From Stenotrophomonas maltophilia (GTDB lineage: Bacteria; Pseudomonadota; Gammaproteobacteria; Xanthomonadales; Xanthomonadaceae): a stretch of 64,000 bases of DNA. A program made the translations under genes and the position numbers. How positions within the stretch are numbered: position 1 is the first letter of the stretch; every line of letters starts with the position of its first letter. The stretch spans positions 2,852,001 to 2,916,000 of the forward strand of contig NZ_CP037858.1 in assembly GCF_006974125.1 (NCBI RefSeq), in the 5' to 3' direction. Below, piece after piece: positions 18,002 to 26,752 of this stretch. The notes below the pieces were generated by a model. The model worked only from the letters and a program-made list of their open reading frames with translations, was not told where the DNA came from and did not search any database.

Positions 18002-20245
18002 ATGACCCGCCATACCGCCCTTTGCCTTGCTGTCTGGATGGCGCTGCCGCTGTCCGCCCACGCTGCTGCCACTGCTGCCCCCGATGCGCGCGAATTCGAT
18101 CGGGTGCAGGTCACCGCCACCCGCACCGAGCGGGCCGTGAGCGACGTGGCGGCCACCGTGGACGTCATCGACCGTGAGCAGATGGACCGGCACCTGGTGC
18201 AGGACATCAAGGATCTGGTGCGCTACGAGCCGGGCCTGTCGGTCACCCGCAGCGCGACCCGCTTCGGCCTGGATGGTTTCCGCATCCGTGGCCTGGACGG
18301 CAACCGCGTGCGCATCCAGACCGACGGCATCGTCATGCCGACCCGGTTCGACATCGGTTCGTTCGCCAGTTCCAACCGCAACTTCACAGACCTCGATACG
18401 CTCAAGCGAGTCGAGATCGTGCGTGGACCGGCCAGCTCGCTGTACGGCTCCGACGCACTCGGTGGCGTGGTCGCGTTCGTGACCAAGGACCCGGCCGACT
18501 ATCTCAAGGACGGCAAGAACAGCTACTTCGGCCTGAAGTTCGGCTACGACGGTGAGTGGAAGGGCCTGCTCGGCGGTGCCACGGCCGCCTTTGGTGGCGA
18601 CCACTGGAGCGGCCTGGTCAACGTCAACCACCACCAGGGCCAGGAAACGGACAACAAGGGCACGGTTCGCAGCGACAACGACACCCGCACCGCGTCCAAT
18701 CCGCAGGATCGCGACGGCCGCAGCCTGCTCAGCAAGCTGGTCTATGCACCCAGCGAGGACCAGCGCTTCCGCTTGACCGTGGAAGGCAACGAAGACACCA
18801 CCGATACCAATGTGCTGTCGGCAATCGCCAGCGTTGCACCGCGCCCCGGCGCGATGGCAGCGGCCACTGGCATGAAGTCCCACGACACCCAGAAGCGCAA
18901 CCGTGTGTCCTTCGCCCACGAGATGGATGCGCTGGACCAGTCGTTCGCCGACAGCCTGCATTGGCAGGTGTACGCGCAGAACAGCGAAACCCGGCAACAG
19001 ACCGACGAGACCCGCACCGACGGCACCAGCCGCCACCGCGTGTTCTCCTTCGACCAGCATGCCTATGGCCTGCAGGCGCAGTTCAACAAGGCGTTCACCA
19101 CCGGCAGCGTCGAGCACGCATTGACCTACGGTTTCGAAGGCACCCGTACCGAGATCCGCCAGAAGCGCGACGGCTACCAGGTCAGCAAGGCCGGCGTGGT
19201 CAGCAACACGGTGGTGCCGGACACCTTCCCGGTGCGTGACTTCCCGATCAGCAAGACCACCGAGCTGGGCCTGTACGCACAGGATGAGATGCGCTTTGCC
19301 GATGGCAGGCTGTCGCTGGTGCCGGGCGTGCGCGTGGACCGCTATGAGCTGAAGCCGGAAGTGGACGGTATCTTCGCCGAAGACAACCCGACCACGGCCG
19401 TGGCGCAGCTGAAGAAGACCAGCGTGTCGCCGAAGCTGGGCATGGTCTGGCGCTTCACCGACGAATGGTCGCTGTTCGCCGGCTATGCACGTGGCTTCCG
19501 TTCGCCGCCGTACAACGACGTCAACATCGGCCTGACCAACGTCGCCTTCCGCTATACCGCCATCGCCAATCCGGACCTGAAGCCGGAAACCAGCGACGGC
19601 TATGAACTGGGCCTGCGCTTCATCGCGCCGGCGGCGTACGTCAGCGTCAGCGGCTACTACAACGACTACAAGGATTTCATCCAGTCCAACGTCGATACCG
19701 GCCGCAACGCACAGGGTTTGACCGTGTTCCAGTCGCAGAACATCGCCGACGCGCGCATCTATGGCGCGGAAATGAAGGCCGGCATCGAGTTCGGCGAACT
19801 CAGTCCGGCGCTGAAGGGCTGGGCGCTGCGCAGTGCGTTGGCATGGTCGCGTGGTGACAACCGGACCGATGACGAACCGCTGGCCTCGGTCGATCCGTTG
19901 CGTGGCACGCTGGGCCTGATGTACGACACCGACACCTGGGGCGTCGAACTGGCCGGTACCTTCGTGCAGCGCAAGAAGCGCCTGCCGCCGCCTGCTGCGC
20001 AGACCAATCCGAACGCACCGGCGCCGTTCGTCTACCAGCCGGCCGGCTACGGCGTGCTGGACCTGATGGCGCACTGGAACTTCGCACCGGGTGCCACCTT
20101 CAATGTCGGCGTGTTCAACCTGGTCGACAAGCGCTACATCGAATGGTCGTCGATCACCCCGAGCCTGATCACCAATCGCGCACTGAGCGATCGTTTCAGC
20201 AGCCCGGGCCGCACCTTCTCCGCCAGCCTTGCCGTTTCCTGGTGA
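18002..20245 (+). CDS. TonB-dependent heme/hemoglobin receptor
   Basis: Outer-membrane receptor of 747 residues with a signal peptide (cleavage after AHA, about residue 22), a TonB-box-like stretch FDRVQVTATRT, a plug domain (VRYEPGLSVT... FRIRGLDGNRV... VEIVRGPASSLYGSDALGGVV) and a 22-strand barrel ending in a C-terminal aromatic residue. GFRSPPYNDVN is the FRAP-like motif and NPDLKPE the NPNL-like motif of heme receptors. No histidine lies between these two motifs, where HemR-type receptors have one. Located behind hemP and a Fur box, it should import heme under iron starvation. Confidence 0.92.
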   Translation: MTRHTALCLAVWMALPLSAHAAATAAPDAREFDRVQVTATRTERAVSDVAATVDVIDREQMDRHLVQDIKDLVRYEPGLSVTRSATRFGLDGFRIRGLDGNRVRIQTDGIVMPTRFDIGSFASSNRNFTDLDTLKRVEIVRGPASSLYGSDALGGVVAFVTKDPADYLKDGKNSYFGLKFGYDGEWKGLLGGATAAFGGDHWSGLVNVNHHQGQETDNKGTVRSDNDTRTASNPQDRDGRSLLSKLVYAPSEDQRFRLTVEGNEDTTDTNVLSAIASVAPRPGAMAAATGMKSHDTQKRNRVSFAHEMDALDQSFADSLHWQVYAQNSETRQQTDETRTDGTSRHRVFSFDQHAYGLQAQFNKAFTTGSVEHALTYGFEGTRTEIRQKRDGYQVSKAGVVSNTVVPDTFPVRDFPISKTTELGLYAQDEMRFADGRLSLVPGVRVDRYELKPEVDGIFAEDNPTTAVAQLKKTSVSPKLGMVWRFTDEWSLFAGYARGFRSPPYNDVNIGLTNVAFRYTAIANPDLKPETSDGYELGLRFIAPAAYVSVSGYYNDYKDFIQSNVDTGRNAQGLTVFQSQNIADARIYGAEMKAGIEFGELSPALKGWALRSALAWSRGDNRTDDEPLASVDPLRGTLGLMYDTDTWGVELAGTFVQRKKRLPPPAAQTNPNAPAPFVYQPAGYGVLDLMAHWNFAPGATFNVGVFNLVDKRYIEWSSITPSLITNRALSDRFSSPGRTFSASLAVSW

Positions 20246-20249
20246 CCTC

Positions 20250-20849
20250 ATGAGCCGAGCATTGTCCGCACGCAGGAATGACTCCATCGCCGCGCCACAC
20301 AGCGCGGCCTGGCCGACCCCGGCACAGCTGGCCACGCTCGGCACCGTGTTGTGCCTGTACCACGCCGACGGCAACGAGTTGGGCGGCTGGCGCCAGGCCG
20401 TACGCGTGCACGCCTGCCAGGGCGTGGACAGTGAAGGCCTGCGCGAGAGCCTGTGCTTCCTCGATGGCCGCGGTCGCTGCGTGTGGCGTTTGTACCTGCT
20501 GCCCGACAGCGATTTCCTGGCCTGGGACCGTCTGGTCGCGGCGCTGCCGCCGGGACCGGAACACGACAGCGAGGCGAGCGTTGGCGAACGCCTGTGGCGG
20601 CGCCTGGCCGGCCATCTCGGCGGCCAGCGCTGGCGCCTGTGCGCGCTGCGCCTGCACGCCGCCGACGACGGCCGCACCCTGGCTGCCAGCCTGTCGACCC
20701 TGTCCTCGCTGGGCGCGGCCACCGCGCGCCGCATCGCACGCCTGGAAGGTGCCGAAGGCGAGCTGGCGATCGACGACTGCTGCTGTGCCGACGCCGCCCG
20801 GCGCCCGGCGCCGCGGATCCCCGGCGACCTGCCGCTGATCCGCCTGTGA
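20250..20849 (+). CDS. Heme-locus protein of unknown function
   Basis: This 199-residue cytosolic-looking protein starts 4 bases after the receptor stop and so is co-transcribed with it. It has no signal peptide and no membrane segment. The region LATLGTVLCLYHADGNELGGWRQ to WDRLVAALP loosely recalls half-domains of HemS/ChuX heme-handling proteins, but I cannot confirm this. The C-terminus contains three consecutive cysteines (DDCCCAD), which could bind metal or heme. Position suggests handling of incoming heme in the cytosol. Confidence 0.7.
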   Translation: MSRALSARRNDSIAAPHSAAWPTPAQLATLGTVLCLYHADGNELGGWRQAVRVHACQGVDSEGLRESLCFLDGRGRCVWRLYLLPDSDFLAWDRLVAALPPGPEHDSEASVGERLWRRLAGHLGGQRWRLCALRLHAADDGRTLAASLSTLSSLGAATARRIARLEGAEGELAIDDCCCADAARRPAPRIPGDLPLIRL

Positions 20850-20922
20850 CCCTCTCCTGATGGAACGCCCGTTGGCCACGGATGGCCCCTCAATGAATCT
20901 GCAACCCCGAAGGAAGACCCCG

Positions 20923-21849
20923 ATGAAGCTCCAGACAGCCAGCGCCATGCTGCTGCTCGCCGCCAGCGGCGTGGCCAGCGCGCAGCCCTCCGATATCGCC
21001 CGCGACCACGACAGCATCCTCGCCATGCAGGGTGAGTACACCGTGGATTTCGCCTTCGACGAGACCGTGCTGCTGAAACCGGGCTACGAGCGCGCGCCGG
21101 CGATGCGCAGCGGCGGCAGCGAAGTGGTCATCGTGGTCGAGGACACCCCGAAGCGCATCGTGCTGCAGCACCTGCTGCTGGACGAGAAGAGCGGCCACAT
21201 CACCAAGCACTGGCGCCAGGACTGGGTGTACGAAGCACCGAACCGTTTCGAGTTCAGTGCCGACCAGACCTGGAACGTACGCAGCATTCCGGCGGCGGTG
21301 AGCCAGGGCGCCTGGACCCAGTGCGTGTACGAAGTGAGCGACGCACCGCGCTACTGCGGCACCGGCGCCTGGACCTACACCAACAACGTGCCGAGCTGGA
21401 CCAGCGATCTGAGCTGGCGCCCGCTGCCGCGCCGTGAGTACACCAAGCGCAGCGACTACAACGCGCTGGCCGTGATCAACCGCCATACGCTGACCCCGAA
21501 CGGCTGGACCCACGAACAGTTCAACACCAAGGTGCAGCGCAACGCCGATGGCAGCCAGGTGGAGATCGCACGCGAGTTCGGCTTCAACGACTACGTGAAG
21601 ACCACCGAGGTCGACTTCACCCCGGCGCGCAACTACTGGAAGGCTACTGCCGGTTACTGGGCCAAGGTGCGCCAGCGCTGGGACGGTTTCCTGACCCAGG
21701 CCCCGGGCGTGCACCTGAAGACCAAGATCGACGGCATGGCGATGATCATTCCGCTGTTCACCCAGGCCGAAGAGATCCAGTCCGGCAAGAAAGTGAAGGA
21801 CAAGCAGATCGACGAAGTGTTCGCCAAGTACGTGGAAAAGGCCCAGTAG
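20923..21849 (+). CDS. DUF6607-family exported protein
   Basis: The 308-residue protein has a signal peptide (MKLQTASAMLLLAASGVASA) and a mature part that is rich in aromatic residues and predicted beta strands. It resembles the DUF6607 family, which often lies next to heme or iron receptors in proteobacteria. AAGGAAG lies 6 bases before the chosen ATG; a frame upstream is unlikely. Its role is unknown: a periplasmic or surface accessory in heme use is an inference from position. The TAG stop lies in a SMAG repeat. Confidence 0.8.
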   Translation: MKLQTASAMLLLAASGVASAQPSDIARDHDSILAMQGEYTVDFAFDETVLLKPGYERAPAMRSGGSEVVIVVEDTPKRIVLQHLLLDEKSGHITKHWRQDWVYEAPNRFEFSADQTWNVRSIPAAVSQGAWTQCVYEVSDAPRYCGTGAWTYTNNVPSWTSDLSWRPLPRREYTKRSDYNALAVINRHTLTPNGWTHEQFNTKVQRNADGSQVEIAREFGFNDYVKTTEVDFTPARNYWKATAGYWAKVRQRWDGFLTQAPGVHLKTKIDGMAMIIPLFTQAEEIQSGKKVKDKQIDEVFAKYVEKAQ

Positions 21850-21868
21850 ATCCACGCCATGCGTGGAT
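21846..21868 (+). repeat. SMAG copy overlapping a stop codon
   Basis: GTAG at 21846-21849, with the TAG stop of the DUF6607 gene inside it, followed by ATCCACGCCATGCGTGGAT. Confidence 0.85.
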
Positions 21869-21877
21869 GCACTGCAC

Positions 21878-22363
21878 TCAGGACGTCGGTCCACCCAGCG
21901 TGGTCAGGTCCAGCCCTGCATCCTGGAAAGCCTGCAGGGTGACCTGCAGGCTCGCCTCGTCGTCGCGGGTGCGGACGCCCATGACAGCTTCGTGGCAACG
22001 CACTTGATCCGTACTGCAGGCACTCCGGTCCGGCAGTAGCAGCGCGGTCTGCGAGACCAGGATCGCCATGTGCGCCACTTCCTTTCTTGGCTTCGGTTGG
22101 CCCTGGTAGAACTGGTTGAACTCCGCGCGCAGGTCGGCCATCACCTCGGCATCGGTGCGCGTGCGTGACACGCTGGCCGGAACCAGATAGGTCGGGTGGC
22201 CATCGTGGAAGGCGCGCACCTCATCGGCCAGCACCGTTTCCAGTATGAAGGCCTGTACCGGGTCCGGGACAAGGCCCGGTGCAGTGCGGGCAGATACGGC
22301 CGGCATCGCCACCAGCAGTGGCACGCCGGCCAGAAGGACGCGCAGGCAGAAGCCGTAGTTCAT
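21878..22363 (-). CDS. Exported hypothetical protein
   Basis: A 161-residue protein with a signal peptide (MNYGFCLRVLLAGVPLLVAMPAVSA) and a mature part of about 136 residues containing two cysteines (SACSTDQVRCHEAV) that could form a disulfide. I recognise no domain. The start chosen has AAGGAATAGGA just upstream, which overlaps the end of the preceding DMT-like gene; the two genes are only 2 bases apart and so probably form one operon. Confidence 0.7.
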   Translation of the reverse strand: MNYGFCLRVLLAGVPLLVAMPAVSARTAPGLVPDPVQAFILETVLADEVRAFHDGHPTYLVPASVSRTRTDAEVMADLRAEFNQFYQGQPKPRKEVAHMAILVSQTALLLPDRSACSTDQVRCHEAVMGVRTRDDEASLQVTLQAFQDAGLDLTTLGGPTS

Positions 22364-22365
22364 TC

Positions 22366-22719
22366 CTATTCCTTGAACATCAGAAACGCCGCCACCACGA
22401 TCAACCCGAACGCGGCGTAGTGGTTCCACTTCAGCGGCTGGCCCAGGTAGAACGCGGAAAACACCGCAAACACCAACAGCGTGATCACTTCCTGCATGCC
22501 CTTCAGCTGCGGCGCCGAATACACCGCGCTGCCCAGCCGGTTGCCCGGCACCTGCAGGCAGTATTCGAAGAAGGCGATGCCCCAGCTGACCAGGATCACC
22601 ATCATCAACGGCGCGCTCTTGTACTTCAGGTGGCCGTACCAGGCGAAGGTCATGAAGATGTTGCTGCCGAGCAGCAACAACACCGGGTACAGGTAAGCAG
22701 CGAACGACGTGCCGGGCAT
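22366..22719 (-). CDS. DUF486 (DMT-like) small membrane protein
   Basis: The 117-residue protein has four spans. LLLLGSNIFMTFAWYGHLK, ILVSWGIAFFEYCLQVPGNR and the C-terminal YAAFGLIVVAAFLMFKE are diagnostic of the DUF486 family of drug/metabolite-transporter relatives. No substrate is known. The start is set at the ATG giving MPGTSFAAY; 11 further codons are open upstream. Confidence 0.88.
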   Translation of the reverse strand: MPGTSFAAYLYPVLLLLGSNIFMTFAWYGHLKYKSAPLMMVILVSWGIAFFEYCLQVPGNRLGSAVYSAPQLKGMQEVITLLVFAVFSAFYLGQPLKWNHYAAFGLIVVAAFLMFKE

Positions 22720-22787
22720 CCGGGCGATCTCATCGGGTGGGGCGCGCAGCATACAGCCGGCCCCACCCGCAGCGTGTCACGAGCGCG

Positions 22788-25301
22788 TCAGGCTTCGCGC
22801 AGGGCCAGTGCCGGCGGCGTATGCAGGATCGCCCGCGTACCCCACCAGCCCGCCAGCAGGCTCAACCCGATGCCGACCACGCCGCCGATCAGCAGGCCCG
22901 GCCACGGTGGCAGCAACGGCAGCTCGAACACCTTCTGCGAGACCGCCACGCCGATGGCGGCCGCCGCGCCCACCGCCAGCATCGCCGCCAGCATGCCCAG
23001 CGCGCCGAATTCCACCAGCACCGCGCCGCGCAGCTGGCGCCGGGTTGCGCCCAGCGTGCACAGCACTGCGCTGTCGTAGCGACGCTCGCCCGCCGTGGCC
23101 TGCAGCGCGGCCAGCAGCACCAGCACGCCGGCCAGCAGGCTGAACACCATCACCAGCTGCACCGCCTGTGCCACCCGTTCCATCACATCGCGCACCTGCG
23201 AGATCACCGCGTCCACGTCCAGCAGCGACAGGTTGGGCTGCGCGCGCACCAGCTCGCCCAGCCCGGCCGCCTTGCCGGCCGGCAGATGGAACGCCGACAG
23301 CAGGTTGTGCGGGGTATCGCCCACCGCATTCGGATTCAGCAGCACGAAGAAGTTCGGCCGGAAGGTGTTCCAGTCGGCCTTGCGCACACTGGTGACGGTG
23401 AACTCGCGCTCCTGCTCGCCGACTGCAATGGTGATGCGGTCGCCCGGATACACGCCGTAGCGCTTGGCCCAGCCGATTTCAACCGACGCCTCCGCCGCCG
23501 TGCTGTCGGGCGTCCAGAAGGTGCCGTTCATCAGCGTGTTGGCCGGCGGGAAGCTGCTGCGCCAGCTGAAGTTCAACGGCCGGTTCTCGTCGTCGTCATC
23601 GCGCTGGCCGCCCTGCGTCGGTTGCCCGTCCTGACCGGGCTCGCGGTCCACGCGCAGCGGCGGCTTGCCGTTGATGGCGATCAGGCGCCCGGTGGCCATC
23701 GGTTCGATGCTGGCGTCGTTGGCACCCAGCCCGCGCAGCGTTGCCAGCACACTGTCGCGCTGTTCGGGCTGGATGTTGATCAGGAAGTAGTTCGGCGTGT
23801 CCGCCGGCAGCCGCTCGCGCCACTGCTGCAGCAGCCCTGGGCCGGTCACTGCCAGCAGCAGCAACGCGCACAGCGACAGCGACAGCCCGACCAGCTGCAT
23901 CACCGCCAGCAGCCGGCGCCGGGTCAGTGCGGCCAGGCCCAGTCGCCAGTTGCCATGCAGGCGATGCTGCAGGCCGCGCATCAACTGCAGCAGCACGAAG
24001 CCGACCACCCCGGCCGCCACCGCCAGCGCGGCCAGGCCGCCCAGCACCCACAGGGCCAGCTTGAGGTCACCGGTGACCTGCACCGCCAGCAACAGGCTTG
24101 CCCCCAGCGCGGCCACATAGGCCAGCAGCGAGGCTGGCGGCAGGGCAGCGAAAGAACGGTTGAGTACGCGCATCGGCGGCACCCCGCGCAGACGCAGCAG
24201 CGGTGGCAGGCCGAAGCCGAACAGCAGCAACAGGCCGATGCCGGCACCGGTCAGCGCCGGCATCGCTTCCGGCAGCGGCAGGCGCTGCGGCACCAGGCTG
24301 CCCAGCACCTGTACCAGCCCTTCCTGCGCAGCCATGCCCAGGCCGATGCCAAGTGCACAGGCCGGTACCGCCAGCATCAGCAGCTGCAGTGCCAGGCCGA
24401 GCAGGATGTCGCGCTGGCGCGCACCCAGGCAGCGCAGGATCGCCACCTGGTCGATGCGGCGAAGGGCGAAGCGGTTGGCCGCCAATGCGGTGGCCACGCC
24501 TGCCAGCAGCACCGCCAGCAGCGCGCTCAGGCCAAGGAAGCGGCCGGCCAGGTCGAAGGCCTGGCGCACGCCGCGCTGGGTGTCATCCACGTTCAGCAGG
24601 CGCAGGCCCTTCACCTGTGGCAGCAGCCACTCGCGCAGGGACGCGACCTGTCCGGCCGGTCCTGCAAACATCAGCCGGTAGTTGATGCGGCTGCCGGGGC
24701 CAAGCAGGCCGGTGCCTTCCACATCGGCGCGGTTGACCAGCAGGGTGGGGGAGGGCGTCAGCAGGTCGCCACCGGTATCCGGTTCGGCCTCGATGATGCC
24801 GGCGATGCGCAGCGTGCCAGCGCCGAACTCGAGATCATCGCCGGCCTTCAGTCCCAGCCCCTGCAGCAGGCGCGGGTCGGCATAGGCCTGGCCCTTGGGC
24901 GGCATGCCGGCGTTGGCGATCAGCGCGCCACCGGGCGTGCTGCGCACCCTCAGCGTGCCACGCAGCGGATAGCCCGCCTGCACCGCCTTGATGCTGGCCA
25001 TCTGGCTGGCATCACCGTTGAACAGCACGCTGCCGAAGCTGGCGATGCGGGTGAAGGCCAGTCCACGGCGCTGCGCCTCGTCGGCGAACGCCTGCGGCGG
25101 GTCATCGCGCCCGGCGATGCCGAGGTCGCCACCGAGCATTTCCGCTGCGCTGCCGGTCAGTGCCAGGTTGACCCGGTTCACCAGCGTGCCGACCGCGGTC
25201 ATCACCGCCACGCCCAGCACCAGTGCGGCGAACACGGTCAGCAGGTCGCCGGCCAGGGCCTCGCGACGCAGCGCGCGCCATGCATGGCGCAGCAGGTTCA
25301 T
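22788..25301 (-). CDS. ybbP: YbbP-like ABC transporter permease (FtsX type)
   Basis: The 837-residue inner-membrane protein has two FtsX/MacB-like repeats: spans at about 20-40, 260-290, 305-335 and 355-380, a middle group at 400-500, and a final group at about 710-830, with large periplasmic domains between. It pairs with the ATPase gene directly upstream (ATGA overlap). In E. coli ybbA-ybbP lies divergent from tesA, exactly as here. The substrate is unknown; a role in lipid or lipoprotein-related export is suggested for this family but not proven. Confidence 0.9.
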   Translation of the reverse strand: MNLLRHAWRALRREALAGDLLTVFAALVLGVAVMTAVGTLVNRVNLALTGSAAEMLGGDLGIAGRDDPPQAFADEAQRRGLAFTRIASFGSVLFNGDASQMASIKAVQAGYPLRGTLRVRSTPGGALIANAGMPPKGQAYADPRLLQGLGLKAGDDLEFGAGTLRIAGIIEAEPDTGGDLLTPSPTLLVNRADVEGTGLLGPGSRINYRLMFAGPAGQVASLREWLLPQVKGLRLLNVDDTQRGVRQAFDLAGRFLGLSALLAVLLAGVATALAANRFALRRIDQVAILRCLGARQRDILLGLALQLLMLAVPACALGIGLGMAAQEGLVQVLGSLVPQRLPLPEAMPALTGAGIGLLLLFGFGLPPLLRLRGVPPMRVLNRSFAALPPASLLAYVAALGASLLLAVQVTGDLKLALWVLGGLAALAVAAGVVGFVLLQLMRGLQHRLHGNWRLGLAALTRRRLLAVMQLVGLSLSLCALLLLAVTGPGLLQQWRERLPADTPNYFLINIQPEQRDSVLATLRGLGANDASIEPMATGRLIAINGKPPLRVDREPGQDGQPTQGGQRDDDDENRPLNFSWRSSFPPANTLMNGTFWTPDSTAAEASVEIGWAKRYGVYPGDRITIAVGEQEREFTVTSVRKADWNTFRPNFFVLLNPNAVGDTPHNLLSAFHLPAGKAAGLGELVRAQPNLSLLDVDAVISQVRDVMERVAQAVQLVMVFSLLAGVLVLLAALQATAGERRYDSAVLCTLGATRRQLRGAVLVEFGALGMLAAMLAVGAAAAIGVAVSQKVFELPLLPPWPGLLIGGVVGIGLSLLAGWWGTRAILHTPPALALREA

Positions 25302-25945
25302 GCCTGGGCCCCATGTTCAACCGGCAGCAGCCGGCCGTCGTCGATGCGATGGATGTACTGGCAGCGCTGGGCCAGGCGCAGGTCGTGGGTGACCAGCACC
25401 AGGGTGGTGCCGCTGCCTGCGTTCAACTCGAACAGCAGGTCGCTGATGTGCTGGCCGGTGGCATGGTCCAGCGAGCCGGTCGGTTCGTCGGCGAACAGGA
25501 TGCGCGGGCGGGTAACGAAGGCACGTGCCAGTGCAACGCGCTGCTGCTCGCCACCGGACAGCTGGCGCGGGTAGTGACGGGCGCGATGGGAGAGGCCGAC
25601 CTGGGCCAGCACTTCATCGACCCGCGCGCGATCCTCGCGCCCGGCCAGTTCCAGTGGCAACGCGACGTTCTCGGCAGCGGTCAGCGCCGGCAGCAGGTGG
25701 AAGCTCTGGAACACGAAGCCGACCTCGTGCGCGCGCAGCTGGGCACGTGCTTCCTCGTCAAGGTGGCCCAGGTCCTGGCCCACCAGCGCGATGTGGCCGC
25801 GGCTGGGCAGGTCCAGGCCGGCCAGCAGGCCGAGCAGGGTGGTCTTGCCGGAACCGGAGGCGCCGACGATGGCCACGCTGGTGCCTTCATGGACGGTCAG
25901 GGTGATGTTGTCCAGTATGTGGACTTCACCCTCCGGGCCCTGCAC
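25298..25945 (-). CDS. ybbA: YbbA-like ABC transporter ATP-binding protein (true start probably upstream)
   Basis: ATPase of the LolD/MacB class with Walker A GASGSGKTT, Q-loop FVFQSF, signature LSGGEQQR, Walker B ILFADEP and the H-loop histidine in VTHD. From the GTG at 25945 it has 215 residues, but this start removes the conserved first beta strand. The frame stays open upstream, encoding VAIAVDQVGKSV, which aligns with NIVEVHHLKKSV of E. coli YbbA. No ATG, GTG or TTG occurs in frame upstream before a stop near 26075. An AUC codon at 26008-26006, with GGAG seven bases before it, would give 236 residues, near the usual 228. Confidence 0.9.
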   Translation of the reverse strand: MQGPEGEVHILDNITLTVHEGTSVAIVGASGSGKTTLLGLLAGLDLPSRGHIALVGQDLGHLDEEARAQLRAHEVGFVFQSFHLLPALTAAENVALPLELAGREDRARVDEVLAQVGLSHRARHYPRQLSGGEQQRVALARAFVTRPRILFADEPTGSLDHATGQHISDLLFELNAGSGTTLVLVTHDLRLAQRCQYIHRIDDGRLLPVEHGAQA

Positions 25946-26020
25946 GGACTTGCCGACCTGGTCGACGGCGATGGCGACGGGCGCGCTGCGGGGGGACAGG
26001 CTGTCGATGAGGAGACTCCA

Positions 26021-26665
26021 ATGCGCAAGACGGGATGGAGCCGGCGAGCCGGCGCGATGATGGTGCTGCTGCTAGGGTTCCTGCTGCTGCCCGGGCTGGC
26101 CTGTGCCAAAGGTCCGGCCGGCACCGTGCTGGTGCTCGGCGACAGCCTCAGTGCTGCCCACAATATCCCCGCCGACGCCGGCTGGGTCAGCCTGCTGCAG
26201 CAGCGGGTCAGGCAGCAGTCGAAAACCCCGGCGCGCATCGTCAACGCCAGCATGAGCGGCGAGACCACCTCGGGCGCGCTGACCCGCCTGCCGGGCCTGC
26301 TGGCGAAGGAAAAACCGACCGTGGTGGTGATTGCCCTGGGCGGCAACGACGCACTGCGCGGGCTGACCCCGGCACAGGTGCAGGGCAACCTGGAAAAAAT
26401 GGTGCAGGCCAGCCAGAAGGCGGGGGCCAGGGTGCTGTTGCTCGGCATCGACGTACCGCCCAACTATGGCCCGGCCTACCGCCAGCGCCTGGCGGCGGCT
26501 TACAAGGCGCTGGCCACGCAGTACAAGGTGCCGCTGCTGCCGTTCCTGTTGGAGGGTGTGGCCCTGCAGCCGGGCATGATGCAGGCCGACGGCCTGCACC
26601 CCACCGCGCAGGCGCAGCCGAAGGTGCTGGACAACGTCTGGCCGCTGCTCAGGCCGCTGCTCTGA
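26021..26665 (+). CDS. tesA: Multifunctional acyl-CoA thioesterase I / protease I / lysophospholipase
   Basis: The 214-residue SGNH hydrolase is exported by an N-terminal signal peptide (cleavage near LACA, residue 29). The block residues are GDSLS (Ser nucleophile), the glycine in NASMSGET, ALGGND (Asn) and DGLHPT (Asp and His). It hydrolyses acyl-CoA and lysophospholipids in the periplasm. GGAG lies 6 bases before the ATG. It is divergent from the ybbA-like gene, and the 5-prime ends of the two overlap. Confidence 0.93.
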   Translation: MRKTGWSRRAGAMMVLLLGFLLLPGLACAKGPAGTVLVLGDSLSAAHNIPADAGWVSLLQQRVRQQSKTPARIVNASMSGETTSGALTRLPGLLAKEKPTVVVIALGGNDALRGLTPAQVQGNLEKMVQASQKAGARVLLLGIDVPPNYGPAYRQRLAAAYKALATQYKVPLLPFLLEGVALQPGMMQADGLHPTAQAQPKVLDNVWPLLRPLL

Positions 26666-26672
26666 ACCGTTT

Positions 26673-26750
26673 GATTCCCTCTTGACGGAACTTCACATCA
26701 CGTCCACCGTCGATGCGGCATGTTTCACAAAGCTGAAGTTAGAGGGAATC
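26673..26750 (+). promoter_or_regulatory. Leader hairpin that pairs with the response-regulator ribosome binding site
   Basis: GATTCCCTCT (26673-26682) is a perfect complement of AGAGGGAATC (26741-26750), which contains the Shine-Dalgarno sequence two bases before the ATG at 26753. A second stem stacks inside: AACTTCA (26689-26695) with TGAAGTT (26734-26740). In a transcript running in from tesA the site would be masked. Confidence 0.55.
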
Positions 26751-26752
26751 AC

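Noticed and set aside
17618..20893. A very long open frame on the minus strand across the heme receptor gene
   Set aside because: Its translation is low-complexity and lacks any domain, and it is antisense to a receptor with all expected motifs. Long antisense frames are a by-product of high GC content.
22737..25574. A 945-codon plus-strand open frame rich in Gln and His
   Set aside because: It is a shadow of the ybbP-ybbA genes in the opposite frame; no signal peptide, motif or ribosome site supports it.
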